DNA of 64,000 nt from Adineta ricciae (taxonomy: Eukaryota > Rotifera > Eurotatoria > Adinetida > Adinetidae): positions 65,560 to 129,559 of the forward strand of contig CAJNOJ010000161.1 in NCBI GenBank assembly GCA_905250025.1, given 5' to 3'. Shown here piece after piece: positions 1 to 11,978 of the stretch. Below the pieces are notes generated by a model that ran no database searches, was not told where the DNA came from, and was given only the letters and a program-made list of their open reading frames with translations. Each line of letters starts with the position of its first letter. Position 1 is the stretch's first letter. Made by a program: the position numbers and the translations under genes.

Positions 1-7
1 AATTTAG

Positions 8-199
8 TTTGGTGTTCCAATGTATGTAAAATTGACTCATAATGCATGTTTGAACTATCCGGCGTGGATAAAGGATAAACAGGCGAAATTACCTAATGTG
101 CCTGATGAAATCGACGAGATCGATCGTGCTGCAACTGCCGAAGCCGCTGCGATCATGGCGTCGAACGAAATCGTACAAAACGACAATGAAGAAGAATAA
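8..199 (+). CDS. 3' terminal exon of an unrecognised gene
   Basis: An open frame runs from an acceptor-like TTTAG (3-7) to a TAA at 197-199 and encodes about 63 residues, beginning FGVPMYVKLTHNAC and ending in a very acidic EEE tail with an alanine-rich stretch before it. The upstream part lies outside the window, so the protein cannot be named; I recognise no family. The stop codon lies inside an AATAAA (195-200), which would give an extremely short 3' UTR. The next gene is on the opposite strand and its stop codon is only 10 bp away. The exon reading is inferred from the in-frame stop before the acceptor and the sustained frame after it. Confidence 0.55.
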   Translation, partial: FGVPMYVKLTHNACLNYPAWIKDKQAKLPNVPDEIDEIDRAATAEAAAIMASNEIVQNDNEEE

Positions 200-209
200 A
201 CTTTTTTTT

Positions 210-1337
210 TTATTGAAAGATTCGTTTCATTTTCAAACGTAATTCAGAAAGCATTGCATCGGTATTGTCGATAAATAAATCAGTACTACCAATTCGTGGT
301 AATTGTCGAATTTGAGCATTTTCGATCTGAGCAAATGTGATATCAGCAATTGCACCTCCATTTATTACGTAGAATGGTCGACCGTGAAATTGACTTATTT
401 CACTAGAGATCGAATATTTCGTTGAATCAATTATATCCGATAGTTTTTCTTTAGTTAGCAGTGCCAATCGCTCATATGCTTGATTGATATACTGTTCACG
501 TTCTTGCCACGTTTGTGCTAGTTGTACCTGTCGTAGTATGGGTTCCAGCGATGAACCATGTGTAGTACATCGCCGAAATGCAGTACCAAACCATTTTGCA
601 TATGGACAGTACTGTTTTTCTAGGAGAAAAGTAAGTCGCATGACATCGCGTATCAGTCGGCTGGCAATGATGGCTGAACCGAGTTCGTCTTCGGCTTGTC
701 CAGCACGACACATCAAATGTTCTTCTTGACCTATACGTTGCCAACAGCAGCCGATTAAATACAACCAAACGTCTTTCGGATAGTAAGCCAGTTGTGTTCG
801 AATGCGAGCTATATTCAAACGGCTGCAATCATGAAAAACACGACCTCGAACGATAGTCAATAGATGCTGACTTGGAAATGTTAACCAATCTTCAAGCGTT
901 GGCTCGCCAGTTCCAATTTGCCAATCAAGATAGCTGACAAAGAATTGTTTCATTGTCATAATACGGATACCATGACAAGTACTTTCATCGTCATCTGGAG
1001 TATTAATCAGAGTAGTAGCCCCGTCTTGTTCCGTGAATCGTTGAAATTGTGTGGAATAGCCACAAATAAGTTTTCCACGTAAGTGTTTGCTGAAAAATGT
1101 GTTTAATTCATCAATATGCTGTTCATCTTCAAGGAGAAGATCGAATTTCGGTCCCCAATCATGGTCCCGAGATTGATTCGTATCGAAACCAAGCACATCA
1201 GAACCTTCTCCAAGTCGACAAGCTACATATTCGAGTGATGGATAGTCTTTGTCAAGTAATGGTTTAACAAGATCGAAGAAAAATCGTTCACATAGATCAA
1301 GTCCAGGTATGAATGGGACATTATCTGGATACGGCAT
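210..1337 (-). CDS. DUF4037-family protein (nucleotidyltransferase-like), intronless
   Basis: A single uninterrupted frame of 375 residues starting MPYPDNVPFIPG; the frame extends five codons further upstream but without an ATG. Near residues 45-61 it has GSDVLGFDTNQSRDHDWGP. This matches the GSD...HDW signature of the DUF4037 family, best known from bacteria and fungi, whose fold is related to nucleotidyltransferases; substrate and reaction are not known. The rest of the length fits the usual C-terminal helical part of the family. Most other conserved genes here have several short introns, so the intronless state and the family distribution suggest horizontal acquisition. An acceptor-like TTGTTCTAG lies about 21 bp upstream of the ATG, so the mRNA may nevertheless be trans-spliced. 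The stop codon is inside AATAAA (209-214). Confidence 0.75.
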   Translation of the reverse strand: MPYPDNVPFIPGLDLCERFFFDLVKPLLDKDYPSLEYVACRLGEGSDVLGFDTNQSRDHDWGPKFDLLLEDEQHIDELNTFFSKHLRGKLICGYSTQFQRFTEQDGATTLINTPDDDESTCHGIRIMTMKQFFVSYLDWQIGTGEPTLEDWLTFPSQHLLTIVRGRVFHDCSRLNIARIRTQLAYYPKDVWLYLIGCCWQRIGQEEHLMCRAGQAEDELGSAIIASRLIRDVMRLTFLLEKQYCPYAKWFGTAFRRCTTHGSSLEPILRQVQLAQTWQEREQYINQAYERLALLTKEKLSDIIDSTKYSISSEISQFHGRPFYVINGGAIADITFAQIENAQIRQLPRIGSTDLFIDNTDAMLSELRLKMKRIFQ

Positions 1338-4300
1338 AGGATTCACTAGCAAACTACTAGAACAAAAAGTGCATCATAACAATTCTCCTTTTTTTTAATG
1401 ATTCATCTGATACCTCAATTGGTAGATCAACAATCATAGGTATTTCATTAAAAAAGATGTAGCTCTCGTCCATAAAAACGAGTCCATTGAGCGTACAACT
1501 TTGATTCACTCTGCTAGCGTCGAGAGAAAAAATGACGAATTAGTGAAGAATTATGTTAGATGAAAAATACCTATAAAAAAATTAACTAGTGTATAGATCC
1601 ATACCCACGTCACAAAAATCCGGTGCGGAAGTGCCCGGATCCAGAACCGACAGCAATTTTCCGTCAAGTTTCCACTCTTTTGTCTCGGTCTTTCACATTA
1701 CCAAACAACATCTCAGTTAACCCCTCCTCATCCGAAACTGCCAGATCAAATTTTAGGGCGGTCATCGAGATTCTGGGATCCGATCGGTTGGGTATCCGAT
1801 AACAATTTAGCTAATTTTTGTGCCGGCCGGTTCTGTCGGGAACTGGACGGATTGAGGTGGAAAAGATGTGCAGTTCTGCGTTATTTGCTTTTCAAAACGT
1901 TTGAATGTGTTCAGCATTAGGAGAATTCTTTCAGAAAAGAGTCGGCTGATGAGCATTACTTGTTAATAAATAAGTGCTTCGTTCAGTATGATTCTAATGG
2001 TGGAATGTGTTGTTCATTACGATAAAAACAAAATATTCTAAGACGGAAAGAAATCATTGCAGCATGCAGCTTTAACATTGGCATTCATTGATATTATTAT
2101 CATCAATACTATTGCTGAAAATCCCTTCATATTTCGTCAGATTCAGTGAGAAGTTGTTTTAAAATGAATAAACCAAAAGGATGTGAATATGTTGATGGAA
2201 ATATATTATCATTTCTTGATTTCTATTTAAATTTACCGTAGAGTTTGAAGAAGTATTCGATGAATATGCGAATTTTATATGAAGATATTATAATTTGAAT
2301 TCGCGTTTTACAGTTATGCTAAAAGACGAAATAAATTGATGCAAAGCTTTACAAACAACATGAATCTATTCATCCATTAATTATTAATCTCCATTCAAGG
2401 ATTTAGAACGATTAATTATGTGCGTAAACATTTTCAATTGTATTATTTTTGGCATTGATCTATTAATTAATAGCTTTTGCTCAAAGTTTTACAATAAATA
2501 GATGCAAATAGTATAAGTCTTTCGTCTCGCAATTCTACAACACTGTGACAGAAATTGATCTGGCAAATTCCTTTGCTTAAATACAATTTCTTACGTACAT
2601 AAATCATTTTCAATTGTATGATCAATGTATTCTTTGTAATTACAGAAGAATCAAACCTTTTTTCATTGCGTATACATATCTCATGCAATTACTGTATAAG
2701 GTGAGTCATTGATGCATCATTTTCTTACGAGACTCGAATTAATGATGATGGGAATGTGAGGGAAAAAACAAGTAATTCTTGAACTCAGAATATTACACCC
2801 CGTTTTGCACAGTCCGACTAATCGTGATACTACCACTGTTCTATAGTGACTTTTTGTGTATTTTTATGTTCAACAATCATCAATTTCCCACACTCTCGTT
2901 CTGAATGTTAATATTTCTGAAGTTAAAAGAATGATTTAATCCTGATGATTTGTATTGATGAATAATGACAAATACCAATCGAAATGACGACAACAAATGA
3001 GTTTCATCATAATGTTTTAGAACAGAGGAAAGCTTTTAGTTATAAGATACTGAAAATGATTTCACTTTTTAAGAAGCAACAGTCAAAATCCAATATTCGA
3101 AGTAAACGTCAACAAATGAAAACAAAATGATAATAATGAATTGTAGATGATTATAGTCAGACTTATGCGGCAAATCTTTCTAATCATTGAATAACGAGCT
3201 AATGGAGTGAAGGAACAAATATCAAATCGAATGTCTGTTGTATTTATTTATCATGTAACTTGAAAGGAAACCTTTATTTTTTTCAAAATCTCAAAATAAA
3301 TTTTCAAATCGAGCGAAAACAAAACTGAAATTCTTAAGTAACTATTGAAAATCACTTTTATCCGAATTTTTCAGATTGACTATACAAAAGGAAAGATTTC
3401 TTCATATTTTCTTCTGTCCATCAACTGATTGTTTCACGATTCATGGCTACAAGTTGCTTCTCCTCTTTAAAATATTTCTATTTACCTCGATACATTAATA
3501 ATTCATACAATTTTATGATCTAATAATTTTGTTGAAAGACTTCCATTTTGATTTGATTCTATTGGTTCAAAAACGTTTTCTCCATTTGAATTTTTTATAT
3601 TCCTATCACAGCCAATTCCAACAAGAAATCTAATAGTTCCATGTCAACAATCACTCGAACTTTCAAACATGTATATAAAAAAAATTGACCATCCCGTCAT
3701 CAAATGAACATTATCATCTGTATTTTCTCGATTATTTAAATAGTAATGTATGTGTTGAAGATCATTTTTCTTTCAAAAGTTAACAAAAGCTTATTTAAAT
3801 GTTTGATTATCTCAATATTTCACATGGTGCTATTACTGTTCGATTGTATTCATCAAATACTAAATTGAATATTTCCATTAGTACACTATGAATAGACAAT
3901 CCATTCTAATATTGGGAAAAGTAATTTTCAAGCCCATAATTCATCATTATCTATCTGTTTTTGACCTTCTATAATAGGTATTTAACTATAGAATATTTTG
4001 AGAGTGTGAGTAGTAATGGTTTTATTGTAGAAAGCATTACAGCAGTGAAACAAAAAAAAGACATAAAATCTTATTTTTGGAAACTATACATGAAGGAGAA
4101 AACAAGGCACACGACAGCGTAAAAATCGCAAAACAAATAACTGCTGGAGTGTACATATTAATGACAAGAAAAATATTAGAGAAAAGCTATAAGGTAAAAC
4201 TAGATAAAAGAAAAAACAATTGTAACATCATATGGTATGGCAAAAGTGATATTGATGAAAAAGAGGAAAAATATTAGTTTTAGAAGATGTTACTACCGTC

Positions 4301-4471
4301 GAAAACGACACAGGCAGTCATATATTTATGTAGAGTAGAACAGGATATGGAAGGTGATTAATTCGATCTCAAATCTGCTAGCAAATCTATTTCTCCCCAT
4401 AAATCCAAAAGGACTCGGAAGACTATTAAATGTAATGGTCGCGTTGAAAGCTTAATGAGAAGACTTATTTG
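1338..4471. other. Non-coding stretch, no gene recognised
   Basis: About 3.1 kb of A+T-rich sequence with dense stops in all frames. A more G+C-rich patch at about 1615-1860 differs in composition from its surroundings and could be an old repeat remnant. I saw no convincing exon, tRNA or rRNA. The short plus-strand frame at 4077-4277 is lysine/asparagine-rich and looks like chance. Confidence 0.5.
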
Positions 4472-5135
4472 GATCAATGAAAGATGAGCGAAAGAAAGAT
4501 GAACACATGAAAGATAAGCGTCAAGAATCGTTGGCGAATGACTAATTGAGCATGACTCCTAATTATAGATATACATAGAAATGTAATTAAATTAACTGAT
4601 AGACAATCTATTGAATTAGTGAGAAACTGAAATTTATTTTTATAGAGAAATACTATAGGCAATCGAATTGGTAATTATACAGGTGTGTAGACGAAAATGA
4701 CAGCTATCAGATTTATAATTAATGCAACGCCAGTAAACTTTTTCACCGTAAGGTCGGTCTTGGATGTATGAATGACCATTAAGATCTAATCGTGCTTTTG
4801 CTTTGTTGTACCGTTTTCAGAGATATTCGACATTGTCAATTAACAAGAAATTGAAGTTATATACATCATGTAACATTATTTATATTTTTGTGAATTAATT
4901 ACATCGTTAGACTTAAGTTGACATAGTTTATTATCCAATTCCCTGTATAAACATGTTCCTTAGCGTTCTGAGTATATCCAATTTAGTGATGAACATAATG
5001 CTCTGTACATTTGATAATTGGTGTTGTGCTTAATTAGTCGGGTGCTGATTATTCCTTTCGCTTATCTTTCATGTGCTCAACTTTCTGTACTCATCTTTCC
5101 GTGCTCATCTTTCCGTGCTCATCTTGCCGATTCCC
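4472..5135. mobile_element. Possible MITE-like element with inverted ends
   Basis: Near the left end (about 4478-4521) and, inverted, near the right end (about 5059-5123) lie matching arms containing CACATGAAAGATAAGCG and copies of GAAAGATGAGC. The inner 17 bp match exactly as an inverted repeat (4505-4521 versus 5059-5075) and the outer parts match imperfectly. The 664-bp segment is flanked by an identical 10-bp direct repeat, GACTTATTTG, at 4462-4471 and 5136-5145, which could be a target-site duplication. There is no transposase frame inside, so it would be non-autonomous. The outermost bases of the two arms do not match well, which weakens the case. Confidence 0.45.
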
Positions 5136-5210
5136 GACTTATTTGATTACTTATTCCTTATAATTTTTTCGTTTTAACTACAAATACTTTCTTTTTTTGG
5201 AGTCAACGCT

Positions 5211-8200
5211 TTATTTGTAATTAAACAACCAGTTTACAGGAAAGGAAAAAAACAGACCGAAAAGAGAGAGAAGAAAACAAACAACGGACAGACTGAGTAT
5301 AAAGCTGGCAGGAGAGAAAAGATTTTTAAAAAATACAGTTACAAAGTTTGGGGCGTTGGTTGCGTTCGCACGCGATGTGTTGGAAGGTATAAGATTCTGT
5401 CTTGACCATTTATAACCTTCCCAATCCTTAAAATATTCCACTAGTCGCTCACCGAGTTCACTTTCATCGTCTTCTAACTCAATTGGCTCTTTATTACCAT
5501 AAACTGTAATAATACCATCCCTAACAGTCATACCATATTCATGATCTATAAATAATTTCTTAATAATGGGTAGCCAAGATTCCATCTTCGTTTTCAGAAA
5601 AAAAACAACAAATTCATGTAGAGAACTATGCTTCAAAATCAGAGAGTCCATCTTCTGAACGCACATTGACAGTTTCTTAACTCTAGATTCCTCCTGCCAA
5701 TCTAGTAAGGATGGGGAGAATTGAAAAATCTTTCCAATCATAGATCTTATCTCGTATGTGTTGAAGTTTCCATAGTCTACACACGTATCCAAAAATGTTT
5801 CTATCACTTCTTTGGTCATTGCTTTCTCACCGATTTGTGCGAGAGTCTCACATGCGCTAAGTCTGACCGTAGCATCTTCATTCCCACAAACCAGGATTGA
5901 AAGTTCCTTAATTATTACATCGGTTTCTGCTTTTTCACCAATTTTGGCAAGACTGCTGCATGCAAATCCTCTGACATCCTCACTGCTGTCACCAAGCAAA
6001 TTTAAGAGCATCTGAATTACTTCATTAGTTGCTGCTTTTTCACCCATTTTCTCGAGAGTTTTGTACGCAAATCGTCTGACATACGCATTGTTGTCACAAA
6101 GTAAATCTAAGAGCTTCTGAACTACTTCATTAGTTGCTGCTTTTTCACCCATTTTCTCAAGTGTCTGACACGCAGATTCTCTGACATCCGATTCCTGGTC
6201 ACCCACTAAAAGTAAGAGCTTCTGAATTACTTCATTAGTTGCTGCTTTTTCACCCATTTCCTTAAGAGTCCAGCACGCATATCCTCTGACATACCAATCC
6301 TTGTCTTCCAGTAAAAGTAAGAGCTTCTGAATGACTTCGCCAGTTGCTGCTTTTTCACCCATTTTCGCGAGAGTCTGGCACGCAGATCGTCTGACATCCG
6401 CACTGTTGTCACCCAGTAAAAGTAAGAGCTTCTGAATTACTTCACTAGTTGCTGCTTTTTCACCCATTTTCTCAAGAGTCTGGCACGCAGATCGTCTGAC
6501 ATCCTCACTGTTGTCACCCAGTAAAAGTAAGAGCTTCTGAATTACTTCACTAGTTGCTGCTTTTTCACCCATTTTCTCGAGAGTCAGGCATGCATATCGT
6601 CTGACATACCCTTCCTTGTCACCGAGTAAATCTAAGAACTTCTGAATTACTTCATTAGTTGCTGCTTTTTCATCCATTTCCTTAAGAGTCCGGCGCGCAA
6701 ATGCTCTGACATTCCAATCCTTGTCATCCAGTAAAACTAAGAGCTTCTGAATTACTTCGCCAGTTGCTGCTTTTTCACCCATTTTCTTAAGAGTCCGGCA
6801 CGCAAATGCTCTGACATTCCAATCCTTGTCATCCAGTAAAACTAAGAGCTTCTGAATTACTTCGCCAGTTGCTGCTTTTTCACCCATTTTCGCGAGAGCC
6901 TCGTACGCATATTCTCTGACATACCAATCCTTGTCACCCAGTAAAACTAAGAGCTTCTGAATTACTTCATTAGTTGCTGCTTTTTCACCCATTTTCTCGA
7001 GAGTCTGGCACGCAGATCGTCTGACACCCTCACTGTTATCACCCAGTAAAAGTACGAGCTTCTGAATTACTTCGCCAGTTGCTGCTTTTTCACCCATTTT
7101 CTTAAGAGTGGAGCACGCAGATTCTCTGACATTCCAATCCTTGTCATCGAGTAAAACTAAGAGCTTCTGAATTACTTCATTAGTTGCTGCTTTTTCACCC
7201 ATTTTCTCGAGAGTCTGGCACGCAGATTGTCTGACATCCTCACTGTTATCACCCAGTAAAAGTACGAGCTTCTGAATTACTTCGCCAGTTGCTGCTTTTT
7301 CACCCATTTTCTTAAGAGTGCAGCACGCAGATTCTCTGACATTCCAATCCTTGTCATCGAGTAAAACTAGGAGCTTCTGAATTACTTCATCAGTTGCTGC
7401 TATCTTGCCTAGCTCTCGGAGAAGCGCATTCATACCATTTTTTAGAGGAGTGTCCATATGATGAAGTCGTGTCATAATTCTATTGATCGTTTTATTCCCT
7501 ACGTCGCTTCGTAGGATATTCATGATGACATCGTGTGCGGTATATTGTAGCTCACGTTTGGAATCCATTTCGGTGTCGTTATCATGTCGATGTCTGTTAA
7601 AATACTCATTGTCCGCATTGTATCGCATGTGATCGGCTGTACCACAAGATAATTTAATAAGCGTATCGATTATCTGATCGGATAATGCGTCTGGGTGCAT
7701 GGTTTCAAACACTCGACAAGCACGCTCTTTAAAATCCAGTTCTCCACCGATAAGTACTTTTGAATGAAAGTCAATCCATTTTGAGTATGTATTAGAAGTC
7801 GGTAAATTCGCAACAATTGAATATACTGCGCGTCTTTTGTCAGTATTTTGAGTATCGTACAGCCGTATAAAGAAATCAACTATTTCTGGCCGATTTACTA
7901 ATGACGGACTTCTTTCGAGTAATGGTAAGAATAAATGATTTGAACCATAATATTGCGTAGTTATTTCATATTGGATCCGTTGGATTATTGAATGAATTAA
8001 CTCATCAAAGTATGGAACGCTTTCGTCACACCCAGTCGCTTCTAAACAAGTAATAACAATCTGAACATGTCTGAAACCAACGACATCTAATGGGTCTTCC
8101 ATCAATGTTTTCCAGAATAAATTCATCCATTGTTGATCATTGTCATGAAACAGAAGACCAGATAGAAAAGTGAAAACTAACTCAAAGCGTTGATTATATT

Positions 8201-11052
8201 TTAGTGACTGAATGAGTGTGATTGCTTTTTTCTTCTGATGCTGATCTTTATTCTTTAATGTTCTCAATAAATATCGTGCTGCAAAATATTCTTGAAAACT
8301 GAGATGAATAAAGTAATGATCTTTTTCTACTTCGATTTGGGTGCCAGTTAACTTGTGACCATCGCATGATTTTAATATACCAATTTTGAGTATATTGGCA
8401 AAGAGCTTTGAGTACTTTGTCGTTCTGAAAACGTTTTTCAGTAGTTTTGAACTTAGAATAATGTTGTTGTTCTCCATTCCTTTAAATGCTAATATTTCCA
8501 AAAATTTCAGTGGTTCATCACAAACTCCAAGAAGAAGGTCATCTATCATTTGGATATCTTTGTTTTCTCTTCCCCTATATCGTCGACATAGCCATACTGT
8601 AATTTTGTAGTATAATCTTGTGATTGTTATTATCTCACTTTCTTGCCAGTTAGTATCACCCCAAATAGTACAAATAAGTTCAAGATTGATTGGAATATGT
8701 CCAATACCCCAAATCTTTGGATTTCCTTTCAAGAAGTTCAGCAACTTCTCATCTTGTTCCGATGAGTTTTGTGTCTCATTCCCTAATTGATTGAAGAATT
8801 GTTCGACATATTTTCGGATATTTTCATCCGTAAAACCTGTAATTTCCATTTGTACAGAATATGATAAAGTATTCATATATGGACGAGATGTAATGATGTG
8901 ATTTGGAGTGTTTTGTAGCCGATCAAGTAAGCGTTTAATATGACGTGAATCATCCGAAGCTATTTCATCATAGCCATCGAGAAGCCACAGAATTCGACTT
9001 GTCTGAACTAGTTCTTTCAAAAGCTTTTCAACTTCGTCTGACGAAGATAGGTAAGAAAAATATTCATTTTTCAGAATGTCAATGAGAGAATAATCTTTAT
9101 TATCTTTATATGGTGCTAATGCTAAGGATCGCAGAGGAACGAGCACAACTAATTCATATTCTGACCATATTGCACCAGTTGCCCATTGATAAGTAGCATA
9201 GCGACAAAATGTTGATTTTCCGATACCAGCACGACCGAATACTAAGATCTTTCTGTTCTGATCTTTGAATTTTTGGAAAATATCTTTGATATCGATAGGA
9301 GTTTTACTTCCATAAATATTTTCATAAGTCTCCAATATTGCATCGATACTATGAGTATTACGGAATTCTTTTTCTTTTTCTTTAGTTTCTTTCGTTTCTA
9401 CTATAGCCAAATTGATATAACTCTGCTCGATTGGAAACGTTTTCGATGGATTCATGAAGCGTTCCATTTTGTTGTCACATAGATATTTGTATTTAATTAA
9501 TTCGAAAAGATAATTTGGTGGACCAATTGATTCTGTTGAGACGTTCTTCGATGAAGAATGTTTTTTGTTCAAATAACTGATCAAATTCTCTAAATGCATT
9601 TTGTCCTTATTCTGAATTTCCTTGATATTATAACAGTGAAGAGATCCAACTACTGTCATTAACCAAGAAGAATCTTCCCAGAATTTCTTGTCGTCGAACA
9701 AACACGGGATAATTAGTTTTCTCCGCTTATGTGCATATTGTAGTTCAAGTTTACAAACTGGTGACCTTTCATAATCTGGTGTCAAAAAACAAAAAACTGC
9801 TGCAGCGTTCTCTACTCCATTAGTCAAACTAAAAGAATAATGCAATTGAAAGAAACAATGTAGAGAGAGAGAAAGAATATATAATTTAAAACACATACCT
9901 ATCGTGCAGGCTATCTGTGGTGAAATTTCCTGATTGGTTGATCCAAACTGGCATCTTCTGATTTCGTAAAAACTCGTAAATTTGAAATACGATTTCTTTA
10001 TGATTGATATTGTAAGATAACATGATGTGTTGTCCAGCAGGAATCACAGTACTAAAAGATGAAAATTAAACGCTTCTAAATACTGAAATTGTAACAAATA
10101 TAGCTATAAAACAATGCTTTTTCATGTCTGCATGACTGATAAGATACTTTGTAGAAAACATTCGACATACAGATGAATTTATTTTACACGATCAAGTTAT
10201 TATATATTTTGCATTGCTATGTATTTACTGAGATATTCTTCAGATCGTCTATTCGAACATCCGTATTTAAATGTAAATACATGGAACATAACCTCTTCTT
10301 TTTACGAGACATTATCTTAGGTATTTGAAGAATTTGGTTTTTGGAATATCTGTCTTGATTAGAAGTAAAACATATTGCCAATAGACTCACCATTCTTCCA
10401 AAACAATCGTGGAGAGATCAGAAGGCCATGCAGATTTGACACGCAAGCGAGTACCAGGCATAAGAATTATTTCTTTTTCTTCTGGTTTTGCAGAATACAT
10501 ACTAATGTCTTTACCATTGATTGCGTAAATCGAAAACAGAGTGCCCTTAAAATCAGCAAAACATCTCGCTGCATTCTGATTAGATGAACAGGAATTTATG
10601 CTCCACCAAGTGTGTTCGGTACCTTCAACAAACTCTTCTCCAAAATTATCTCCAACGCCTCGCCATATCACCGATATTGTACATGGTGGTAATTTTTTTA
10701 AAGCAGTTGTGAATAACTTCAAGAAGTCGAACCATGGTTTTAATGCTTCTGGATTCTTGAAACGAAGTGCTTCGTTAAGACGCTCGAAGAAGTTCACCGG
10801 CATTGTGTAAAGATAGATTGATGCTGATTCATCTCTTGTTAAATGTGTATTTTGTTTACGTTTTTTCATGGCTTTATTGACATATTCTTCCACGTTAGGC
10901 ACGATATGGACGACACTTTTTACTGCAATTTCTAGTGATTTCACAGGCACATCGTCGTACCCAAATATTGGATTGCCATTCGCTTCTTGAAATTCAGCAA
11001 AAGTACTCGTCGCAAAGCGATTGTTTGTTTTATCAACATTTTGTTGAGACAT
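5211..11052 (-). CDS. ART-TIR-NACHT-HEAT repeat protein with C-terminal membrane segment
   Basis: Exons: 10391-11052, 9899-10051, 5211-9828, joined by GT-AG introns with matching phase; 1,810 residues predicted. Residues 1-220 form an arginine-type ADP-ribosyltransferase domain (R131 in WRG, S151/S154, E192-x-E194 in EEKEIILMPG). Residues about 222-340 form a TIR domain (HIMLSYN start; SPVCKLELQYA with a Glu near 300 at the catalytic position of NAD-cleaving TIRs). A NACHT-type NTPase follows: GRAGIGKST near 470, LLDGYDE near 554, HIITSRP near 580. About 15-16 HEAT-like repeats of 35 residues cover roughly 1080-1620. A hydrophobic segment near 1782-1804 could anchor the C-terminus. This is the layout of a STAND-type sensor: repeats for recognition, NACHT for oligomerisation, and two NAD-using effector domains. 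Without exon 2, the third exon alone would appear to start with a false Met near 9896. The stop is embedded in AATAAA. The function is inferred, not known. Confidence 0.85.
5790..7415 (-). repeat. Tandem 105-bp coding repeats (HEAT units)
   Basis: About 15 head-to-tail units of 105 bp inside the large third exon of the ART-TIR-NACHT-HEAT gene. Each encodes a 35-residue unit around MGEKAATxEVIQKLL. Units fall into two main types that partly alternate, one with DDKDWNVR and one with GDNSEDVR at the inter-helix loop. Neighbouring units are nearly identical at DNA level, and 210-bp dimers recur (units 1-2 versus 3-4). The last one or two units, toward the C-terminus, are degenerate. Confidence 0.9.
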
Positions 11053-11978
11053 GGTTATAAATATTTTATTGGATCAAGTGATTTACTAGAAGAAAAAATA
11101 AAGTAACTATGTCATTTCTTTTCCGTTATATCAAAAGGGGGAAAAGTGAAGAAAATAAAAAATTTTCAATCCTACAGCAAAAGTAACGAAACTCAATGCT
11201 AGTTCTCGCTCTGAACTTTTAATAGTAAATAATCAAGTTCTTTTCTATCAATTTCTATACGCACAAGAAGTAATCTTCTGAAAACAATTAGAACTATAGT
11301 CTTTTTTAATATACAACTATCGAGAACTGTTTCCAAAATTCTCATAAAGCTTTTTAAAAATCGTTAACTGTCATCTAATGTTTGCTTCCTCTGAATGATT
11401 ATCGATAATAAAGTTTCGCTTCTACATCAAGCTCTATGTTTTTTTTATATTCATAGACACTCATATCACTATCAACAACTCTTAAATCAGTCTTTTTAGT
11501 AGTATAAAATATCAAAGTGACTTTATCTACTGTTTCATTTGTTTCTATTTGATAATATTTGTATAGTGAAAAAGTCGCTTCTATCTCTGCGCTTATTTAT
11601 CTAAGTCATGTGCGTTCGATAAAATGGGTGATTCCCATGATGTAATGACTCAACTAAAGTATTAAACTTTGTATACACGTAGGATATCTTCGGGCAGGAT
11701 TCGACACTTTCTTGAGCGGGTTCGTTTTAGCGTAGGTTCCAACCTAACCAACACTGGTTCAAATTACAACTTGATGAGCTCTATCGCTTCCAAAAATAGA
11801 ATTTCCCAAAAAGCTCTTTTTTCACTCTCAAAGCCTAAAAAACCTGAAAATAGCACCCAAAAAACCCAAAACTAGAGAAAAACCGGGCGAATTCGTTCTA
11901 GAACCGCCGATTCCGATTTTAACACTGGTCCCAGATCAAACTCGACGAGCTCTATCGGTTCCAGACATAAAAACTTTT
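11053..11978. other. Non-coding stretch with a degenerate direct repeat
   Basis: Upstream of the ART-TIR-NACHT gene; no exon recognised. Around 11748-11795 and 11923-11970 two copies of a motif of about 45 bp containing GAGCTCTATCG and AACACTGGT occur about 175 bp apart with roughly three quarters identity. The short plus-strand frame at 11669-11875 covers this repeat and is not supported as a gene. Confidence 0.5.

Noticed and set aside
210..1337. Bacterial contamination as source of the DUF4037 gene
   Set aside because: It sits on the same contig as intron-bearing animal genes, shares their base composition and has an AATAAA at its stop and an acceptor-like site before its start.
5790..7415. 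CRISPR-like array
   Set aside because: The 105-bp units are continuous coding HEAT repeats with no unique spacers, in a eukaryotic gene.
9829..9896. Start of the NACHT-HEAT protein at the Met in MCFKLYIL
   Set aside because: This stretch is the 70-bp intron 9829-9898 read through; splicing restores a continuous TIR domain with exon 9899-10051.
10385..10393. A stand-alone 221-residue ART protein ending in EEW
   Set aside because: Its stop codon overlaps a GTGAGT donor, and the phase matches the TIR exon exactly, so a fusion is more likely; it remains a possible truncated isoform.
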